Source: Proteiniphilum sp. UBA4084 (GTDB lineage: Bacteria; Bacteroidota; Bacteroidia; Bacteroidales; Dysgonomonadaceae). Taken from it: a stretch of 19,706 bases of DNA. The stretch is from the NCBI GenBank assembly GCA_002383605.1, contig DFYK01000009.1, forward strand, positions 1-19,706, read 5' to 3'. Each line of letters starts with the position of its first letter. Position 1 is the stretch's first letter. Under the pieces are notes generated by a model. It had not been told where the DNA came from. It worked only from the letters and a program-made list of their open reading frames with translations, and did no database searches. This document shows, one piece after another, positions 14,443 through 19,706 of the stretch. The position numbers were made by a program, and so were the translations under genes.

Positions 14443-15963
14443 ATGCACGAAAAAATTATCATTCTCGATTTTGGTTCGCAAACCACACAGCTTATTGGCA
14501 GGCGAGTGAGAGATTTGAACACTTACTGCGAAATTGTGCCTTACAATAAATTTCCTTTTGGTGATGAATCGGTGAAAGGAGTGATTCTTTCCGGAAGCCC
14601 CTTTTCGGTGAACGATGATCATGCATTTAGGGCCGATTTAAACGATATACGTGGTAAATATCCTGTCCTGGGCATTTGTTATGGTGCCCAGTTGATGGCG
14701 CGCACCTCCGGTGGTGAGGTGGATAAGGCCGATTCTCGTGAATATGGCCGTGCCCATCTGAGTGTGAAGGAGAGTCGCGATCCTCTCCTGGGCGACCTGC
14801 CCACCAACAGTCAGGTATGGATGTCGCATGGCGATACAATTGTAAAAGTACCCGACCATTTCAGGGTGATCGCCTCCACCGAGGATGTGGCACTGGCAGC
14901 ATACAAGATTGACGGTGAAGAAACATGGGGAGTGCAATTTCATCCCGAGGTGTTTCATACCGAACAGGGTACGAGAATTTTGGATAATTTTTTGACCATC
15001 AGTGGTGTGAAGAAGGACTGGACGCCGGCATCCTTTATTACCACTACCGTGGAGGAGCTGAAGGAGCAGTTGGGCAACGATAAGGTGATCCTGGCATTGT
15101 CGGGCGGCGTTGATTCTTCCGTAACAGCCGTATTGCTCAACAAAGCCATTGGTAAAAATCTCACCTGCATATTTGTGGATCACGGATTATTGCGAAAAAA
15201 TGAATTCGAAACAGTGCTCGACAATTATGCTCATCTGGGATTGAATGTGATCGGCGTGAATGCAAAGCAACATTTCTACGGAGAGCTGGAGGGAGTGACC
15301 GACCCGGAACAAAAGCGCAAGATCATCGGAAAAGGATTTATCGATATATTTGAACGCGAAGCATACAAGTTGCAGGATATCAAATGGCTGGCACAGGGAA
15401 CCATCTATCCCGATATCATCGAATCACTCTCCATTACGGGCGTAACCATCAAAAGCCACCACAATGTGGGAGGATTGCCCGAGAAAATGAACCTGAAACT
15501 GTGTGAACCACTGAGATTGCTGTTCAAGGACGAAGTGAGAAAAATAGGACTGGAACTGGGTATGCAGGAAAATCTCATTCACCGTCATCCTTTTCCCGGC
15601 CCAGGTCTTGGTATCCGCATCCTGGGCAGCATCACCCCCGAGAAGGTGCGCATCGCACAGGAAGCGGACGATATATTTATCTCGAATCTGCGCACTGCAG
15701 GTCTTTATGACAAAGTCTGGCAGGCGGGAGCAATTCTTCTGCCGGTACAATCGGTGGGTGTGATGGGGGATGAGCGTAGCTACGAAAACACCATTGCGCT
15801 GAGAGCGGTAACCTCTACGGACGCCATGACGGCTGATTGGGCTCATTTGCCATACGAATTTCTGGCAAAGGTATCAAATGAGATCATCAACAAAGTGAAG
15901 GGGGTCAATCGCGTGGTGTACGACATTTCATCGAAACCACCCGCTACGATTGAGTGGGAATAG
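14443..15963 (+). CDS. guaA: GMP synthase (glutamine-hydrolysing)
   Basis: Cytosolic last step of GMP synthesis: XMP, ATP and glutamine to GMP, AMP, PPi and glutamate. The 506 residues hold the class I glutamine amidotransferase domain (about 1-190; nucleophile Cys79 in GICYGAQLM, His167 and Glu169 in VQFHPEV), the ATP pyrophosphatase domain (about 195-385; PP-loop Ser220-Ser226 in LSGGVDSSV) and the C-terminal dimerisation/XMP-binding domain (HPFPGPGLGIRILG, and the end YDISSKPPATIEWE). All key residues are present, and the length is a little below the 525 of Escherichia coli. It stands alone on the plus strand, divergent from the XRE gene. Its last 20 bases overlap the end of the convergent HD phosphohydrolase gene. 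No guaB is adjacent. Confidence 0.98.
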   Translation: MHEKIIILDFGSQTTQLIGRRVRDLNTYCEIVPYNKFPFGDESVKGVILSGSPFSVNDDHAFRADLNDIRGKYPVLGICYGAQLMARTSGGEVDKADSREYGRAHLSVKESRDPLLGDLPTNSQVWMSHGDTIVKVPDHFRVIASTEDVALAAYKIDGEETWGVQFHPEVFHTEQGTRILDNFLTISGVKKDWTPASFITTTVEELKEQLGNDKVILALSGGVDSSVTAVLLNKAIGKNLTCIFVDHGLLRKNEFETVLDNYAHLGLNVIGVNAKQHFYGELEGVTDPEQKRKIIGKGFIDIFEREAYKLQDIKWLAQGTIYPDIIESLSITGVTIKSHHNVGGLPEKMNLKLCEPLRLLFKDEVRKIGLELGMQENLIHRHPFPGPGLGIRILGSITPEKVRIAQEADDIFISNLRTAGLYDKVWQAGAILLPVQSVGVMGDERSYENTIALRAVTSTDAMTADWAHLPYEFLAKVSNEIINKVKGVNRVVYDISSKPPATIEWE

Positions 15964-18031
15964 CTGCCGGTTGCTTCAGCTCGGGATAGGCGATGCGCGA
16001 ATGATACATTGTCTTCAGCTTGTCCACAAACACATCCTTCACCGACTGAATATCCCGGAAGGTGAGGGGTGTCAGCTTGAAGTAACCTTCACTCAACTGT
16101 GCATCAATAATCTTGTCCACCAGGTTGCGCAAAGCAACATCGTTATACTCGGGAAGGCTCCGTGACGAGGCCTCCACGGCGTCGGCCATCATCATGATGG
16201 CCGTTTCTTTTGAAAAAGGATTTGGTCCCGGATAAAGGAAGTCGGCTTCATTGGCTTCCTTGTCGGGATTCGCATTTTTCCAGGAGATGTAAAAATATTT
16301 GGGAACACTGGTCCCGTGATGTGTTTCAATGAAATCTATGATCTGCTTTGGGACATTGTGCTTCTGGGCAATCTTCACGCCATCTTTCACGTGGCTGATG
16401 ATGATGCGTGCACTTTCTTCGAAAGGAAGACCTGCATGCGGATTCATGCCGGGTGTTTGATTTTCTGTGAAAAATGCCGGATTCACCATTTTCCCCACAT
16501 CATGATAAAGCGCTCCTGTTCTGATTAACGAAGCATTGGCCCCGATTTTTGTGGCCGCCGCCATCCCCAGGTTAGACACCTGCAGCGAGTGCTGAAAGGT
16601 GCCGGGCGCTTTTTCGGAGAGCTCTTTCAACAACGGCTTATTGATGTTGGACAGCTCTACGAGCGTTACCCCGGAAATAAATCCGAATGACTTTTCCACC
16701 AGATAGACCAGTGAATAGGAGAACATGATAAAAATGAAGTTGATCACGAAATAGACCAGCATCAGCCAGTCGCCCTCTTTCAGACTCCCCTCCTGATACA
16801 TGATCAGACCGAGGTAGATCAGGATGTAGCTGAGCAGGATAAAGAAAGAACTTCGTATCAATTGGGAACGTTCCGACAATTCTTTCAGCATAAAAATTGA
16901 GACCATGGATACCGCTACCTGAATTACCACGAACTCGAAGGGAAAGGGTACCATGAGCGAACTCAGCATGATGGTGATCAGACTGGCGAACAGGGCCGTT
17001 CTGGAGTCGATGAAGGTGCGGATAAGAATGGTGAGGATGGCATAGGGAATAATGTATACGCTGAAAAGATCAAATCGGACCGTGATGGCTGTAAGCAGTA
17101 AAAAAATGACGATCAGCAACAGCATGAACAGCACATGTTTCCGGTTCCGGTACTCCAGTGGCCTGAAAAGCAGGAGATATAAGTAAAATGAAGAAAACAT
17201 GATGGTTATCAGCATAAACTGACCGAAAATGATCCATATATTTCTGGAAGAGCCTCCGCTTCTTTCTTCCGTAACACGTTTCAGGGAAGAGAGAATATTA
17301 TAGGTATTCGCATCCACGATCTCGCCTTGGTCAATGATTCGTTGTCCCTGCTGCACCATTCCCCGGCTGATGTCGACCTGTTGAACAAATTCATCCTGTG
17401 CCTTTTCCGAAGTTTGGGCATCGTAAATCACATTTTCACGAATATATTCGTTGATATCGGCAGACCGTACAATGGAAGCGTCTACATTGCGGGGGACATC
17501 ATTCAGCACTTTTTCATAAGCTGAGCGAATGGTGAAAAAGCTCTCTATCGTGCGTGATTCGGCGACATTTCCTTTTTTTATCCGCAGTGAACCGGTTGCT
17601 GAGTCCACGATCCGGTCATAATCAGCTGAACGCATGATCCCGTTGGTGTACAGTTCCTGCAATTTTTCGCGGATATATAGTTTGGTTTCGGCCGGTATCC
17701 CGGAGAGCTTATCTTTCAGATTGACGTCGGCGTCAAAGTCGGCCAGTGCGTTTTTTTGCACCTCTTCTTCAAACTCAAAGTAAGGTTCGTAGTATTCCAG
17801 AATGCTGTCCTGTTCTGCTTTCAGTTGTTCTGCGGGTTTGTAAACGGGGAAATCAAAGGGGGCGGTAAGCAGACCATATTGCCAGGGTCTGCCTTCGTTA
17901 AAGGCGTATTTAAAGCTTCCCTGACGCGGAAAAATATAGGTGACGATGAGTATCGCTGCAATAAAAACCATCGGCACAAAAACCTTTGTCCTGATTCTTA
18001 TCTTTTTCTTTTTGGTGGACGATGCACTCAT
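15944..18031 (-). CDS. pgpH: 7TM-HD membrane phosphohydrolase, PgpH-type predicted c-di-AMP phosphodiesterase
   Basis: Predicted membrane enzyme hydrolysing cyclic di-AMP to pApA, 695 residues. The ATG at 18031 precedes a basic stretch (STKKKKIRIRTK) and a first membrane segment (about 17-34); an upstream TTG at 18070 adds 13 residues without any such feature and is rejected. An extracytoplasmic 7TMR-HDED domain follows (about 35-270), then about seven membrane helices (about 275-460), then a cytoplasmic HD domain: His481 in FQHSLQVSNLG, His510-Asp511 in GALYHDVGKM, ISHVKDG, ETHHGTS and MMADAVEASSR. This order is that of Listeria PgpH. All metal-binding motifs seem present. It lies downstream of gltX and waaA in the same orientation, 93 bases after waaA, and its end overlaps guaA. 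The c-di-AMP substrate is inferred from the family. Confidence 0.9.
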   Translation of the reverse strand: MSASSTKKKKIRIRTKVFVPMVFIAAILIVTYIFPRQGSFKYAFNEGRPWQYGLLTAPFDFPVYKPAEQLKAEQDSILEYYEPYFEFEEEVQKNALADFDADVNLKDKLSGIPAETKLYIREKLQELYTNGIMRSADYDRIVDSATGSLRIKKGNVAESRTIESFFTIRSAYEKVLNDVPRNVDASIVRSADINEYIRENVIYDAQTSEKAQDEFVQQVDISRGMVQQGQRIIDQGEIVDANTYNILSSLKRVTEERSGGSSRNIWIIFGQFMLITIMFSSFYLYLLLFRPLEYRNRKHVLFMLLLIVIFLLLTAITVRFDLFSVYIIPYAILTILIRTFIDSRTALFASLITIMLSSLMVPFPFEFVVIQVAVSMVSIFMLKELSERSQLIRSSFFILLSYILIYLGLIMYQEGSLKEGDWLMLVYFVINFIFIMFSYSLVYLVEKSFGFISGVTLVELSNINKPLLKELSEKAPGTFQHSLQVSNLGMAAATKIGANASLIRTGALYHDVGKMVNPAFFTENQTPGMNPHAGLPFEESARIIISHVKDGVKIAQKHNVPKQIIDFIETHHGTSVPKYFYISWKNANPDKEANEADFLYPGPNPFSKETAIMMMADAVEASSRSLPEYNDVALRNLVDKIIDAQLSEGYFKLTPLTFRDIQSVKDVFVDKLKTMYHSRIAYPELKQPAAIPTQS

Positions 18032-18124
18032 ACCTCTATACGTTGAAGTTATGTAATCATTATACAACAAATAAACAACGCGAAATGTTGTCAGTTTTTC
18101 AGTTTAGGCAGATACTGAAACCTT

Positions 18125-19345
18125 TCATAGCGAAAGATACTGCATTATTTTGTTTGTTGCTCCCGCATTGCCGAAAATATATTCCTTCGCTTTTTCCCCT
18201 GCTTTCCCTCTTGCCGAGGGGTCCTGCATGAAAAGATTCATCTGTTGGTTGAATGCTTCCCCGCCATCGATGGAAAAACCGCCGCCATGTCTGATTAATC
18301 CGTGGGCCTCACGGAACTTGGCGTAGTTGGGTCCGAAGATGACCGGGATGCCGTAGACTGCTGCCTCGGCCAGGTTGTGGATGCCAACGCCGAAACCGCC
18401 ACCAATATAGCCGACATCTCCATACCGGTATATGGAAGAGAGCAGTCCGAAGCAATCGATGATCAGGCAGTCCTGTTGCATGACATTGTCTTCGGTGGCT
18501 TTTGAATAGCGAATGCAGGGACGTTGCAGCTTCTGTTCGATCTCCGCAAGGTGAGACTCATGAATCTCATGAGGCGCCACTATCAGTTTCATTGCCGGGT
18601 GCCGGTTGAAATAATCAATGAAGATATCTTCATCGGGTGCCCATGAGCTGCCGGCAATAAAAACCAGGTCGTTCATGCCGGTAAATTTATCAATCAACGG
18701 CAACTTTCTGGCTTCTTCCTGAATTCTGATAACCCGGTCGATGCGGGTGTCACCCGCTATACTCACCTGGTGAAGGTGATGATCTTTCAGTAACTGTGCC
18801 GAAGCTTCATCCTGTACAAAGAAATGGGTGTAATACCGAAGCATCTTCCCATATCGGAGCCCGTTTTTTTTGAAGAAAATCTGGTTGGGACGGAAAACGG
18901 CCGAGACCAGGTAAAAGGGTATCTGCCTGAGATAGCTCTCGTGAACATAGTTATACCAGAATTCATACTTGATGAAGATCGCGATCTTCGGATTTGCCAG
19001 ATCAAGAAACCGCTTCACATTCCTTTTCGTGTCGAAAGGCAGGTAGCAGACAAGATCGGCTAACGGATAATCTTTACGAACTTCGTATCCCGAGGGTGAG
19101 AAAAAGGTGAGCAGGATCTTGTATTCGGGATGATCTCTCCTGACTGCCTCCATGAGCGGTCGTGCCTGCTCAAACTCTCCCAGTGAAGCGGCATGGAACC
19201 ATACATATTGCCCGGAATGATCGATCTTTTCCTGCAAAAGAGAAAATGTTTGCCGATGGCCACGCATCATCAGGCGCAGCTTTTTGTGAAAAGGGGCTAT
19301 AAGGCGCAACAGAAACGCCGTTATTGTGATGACTGCATTATACAT
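18125..19345 (-). CDS. waaA: 3-deoxy-D-manno-octulosonic acid (Kdo) transferase
   Basis: Inner-membrane glycosyltransferase that adds Kdo from CMP-Kdo to the lipid A precursor, linking lipid A to the rest of the lipopolysaccharide. The 406 residues start at the ATG at 19345, whose N-terminus (MYNAVITITAFLLRLIAPF) is the membrane-associating helix; a TTG at 19372 would give nine more residues and deeper overlap with gltX. The GT30 pattern is clear: HAASLGE with catalytic Glu57, IKYEFWYNY, GDTRIDRV, FIAGSSWAPDE, VAPHEIHESH, and the CMP-binding GYIGGGFGVGIHNLAEAAVYGIPVIFGPNY region near residues 310-345. It overlaps the gltX stop by 8 bases (ATGTATAA), so the two are probably translationally coupled. 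Its presence shows that the host makes lipopolysaccharide. Confidence 0.95.
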   Translation of the reverse strand: MYNAVITITAFLLRLIAPFHKKLRLMMRGHRQTFSLLQEKIDHSGQYVWFHAASLGEFEQARPLMEAVRRDHPEYKILLTFFSPSGYEVRKDYPLADLVCYLPFDTKRNVKRFLDLANPKIAIFIKYEFWYNYVHESYLRQIPFYLVSAVFRPNQIFFKKNGLRYGKMLRYYTHFFVQDEASAQLLKDHHLHQVSIAGDTRIDRVIRIQEEARKLPLIDKFTGMNDLVFIAGSSWAPDEDIFIDYFNRHPAMKLIVAPHEIHESHLAEIEQKLQRPCIRYSKATEDNVMQQDCLIIDCFGLLSSIYRYGDVGYIGGGFGVGIHNLAEAAVYGIPVIFGPNYAKFREAHGLIRHGGGFSIDGGEAFNQQMNLFMQDPSARGKAGEKAKEYIFGNAGATNKIMQYLSL

Positions 19346-19706
19346 TTCCGTCAGGCTGAGGGATGGTGTCAATGGCCCGTTGCAACCGCTTCAGGGTTTC
19401 CTCCCTGCCGATCACTTCGGTGATGTCGAACATGTGTGCTCCTTTTCCTTCACCCACGACGGCCAGCCGGAATGCATTCATGATGTTCCCTGTGTGCAGC
19501 TCCTGTTGCTGAATCCAGTTCATTACGATCTTTTCCTGGTTTGCTGCTGAGAAATCCTTCATCTCCCCAATAAGGGACATCAGCTGTCGCATCTGATCGG
19601 GTGTCTCCCTCTTCCAGCGCTTGCGGATGGTCTTCTCATCATAGCTTTCGGGTGCTACGAAGAAATAGGCCGACTGATCCCACAATTCCTTCACAAAATG
19701 TACGCG
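19338..19706 (-). CDS. gltX: Glutamyl-tRNA synthetase, C-terminal fragment (runs off the right edge)
   Basis: The last 122 residues of a class I glutamyl-tRNA synthetase, open without a stop to the window edge; the real start lies beyond base 19706. The visible part is the helical anticodon-binding domain: VKELWDQSAYFFVAPESYDEKTIRKRWK, an amphipathic helix pair around MRQLMSLIGEMKDFS, and the conserved end NIMNAFRLAVVGEGKGAHMFDITEVIGREETLKRLQRAI. The catalytic Rossmann fold with HIGH and KMSKS-type motifs is outside the window. A glutaminyl-type enzyme is less likely given the GxGKG..MFDI.E.IG pattern. It is the first visible gene of a gltX-waaA-pgpH group on the minus strand. Confidence 0.93.
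   Translation of the reverse strand, partial: RVHFVKELWDQSAYFFVAPESYDEKTIRKRWKRETPDQMRQLMSLIGEMKDFSAANQEKIVMNWIQQQELHTGNIMNAFRLAVVGEGKGAHMFDITEVIGREETLKRLQRAIDTIPQPDGNV

Noticed and set aside
15964..18031. Plus-strand small open frames inside the HD phosphohydrolase gene
   Set aside because: They are all antisense to a gene with complete membrane and HD-domain features and lack any recognisable motif.
1..19706. CRISPR arrays, tRNA/rRNA genes, insertion sequences or phage genes
   Set aside because: Reading both strands I saw no regularly spaced short repeats, no tRNA-like cloverleaf and no transposase, integrase or phage protein motifs.

Overview
The window looks like a chromosomal segment of a Bacteroidales bacterium, plausibly a Dysgonomonadaceae/Porphyromonadaceae-type relative. 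This rests on Bacteroidetes hallmarks: surface lipoproteins from a polysaccharide utilization locus (PUL), BACON and FISUMP-like domains, promoters of the TTG-N19-TAnnTTTG type, and A-rich leaders in place of strong Shine-Dalgarno sites. The exact genus is inferred, not shown.

Bases 1-7014 (+ strand) are the 3' end of a PUL operon. It holds the C-terminal part of a Trp-rich PKD-type surface protein; a 696-residue lipoprotein with two Ig/FN3-like domains, a FISUMP-like domain and two tandem copies of a beta-rich module; a BACON-BACON-GH5 endo-glucanase lipoprotein; and an exported GH43 with its C-terminal beta-sandwich. BACON-GH5 beside GH43 recalls the xyloglucan locus of Bacteroides ovatus, so a beta-glucan or xyloglucan-like hemicellulose is the best guess. 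The SusC/SusD pair and the rest of the locus must lie upstream of base 1. A strong symmetric hairpin closes the operon.

Bases 7106-14160 (- strand) carry, in transcription order, an XRE-type regulator, a TPR/PD40 periplasmic protein, NfeD, FloA, a uridine phosphorylase-like enzyme and a two-lobed M16 zinc protease. NfeD and FloA are the classic membrane-microdomain pair. Short gaps suggest that the TPR/PD40 gene through the phosphorylase, and perhaps the protease, are cotranscribed. The XRE gene has a near-consensus promoter flanked by two similar sites, which fits autoregulation.

Bases 14443-15963 (+) are guaA (GMP synthase), reading away from the regulator. It overlaps tail to tail by 20 bp with a 7TM HD phosphohydrolase of the PgpH type (predicted cyclic di-AMP phosphodiesterase). 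That gene follows waaA (Kdo transferase) and the 3' end of gltX on the - strand, and the waaA start overlaps the gltX stop by 8 bp.

No tRNA, rRNA, CRISPR array, insertion sequence or phage gene was seen. I did not find a clearly new defence or mobile system. The most distinctive signals are the repeated GDG-type module shared by the two PUL surface proteins, the paired sites around the XRE promoter, and the guaA/pgpH overlap.
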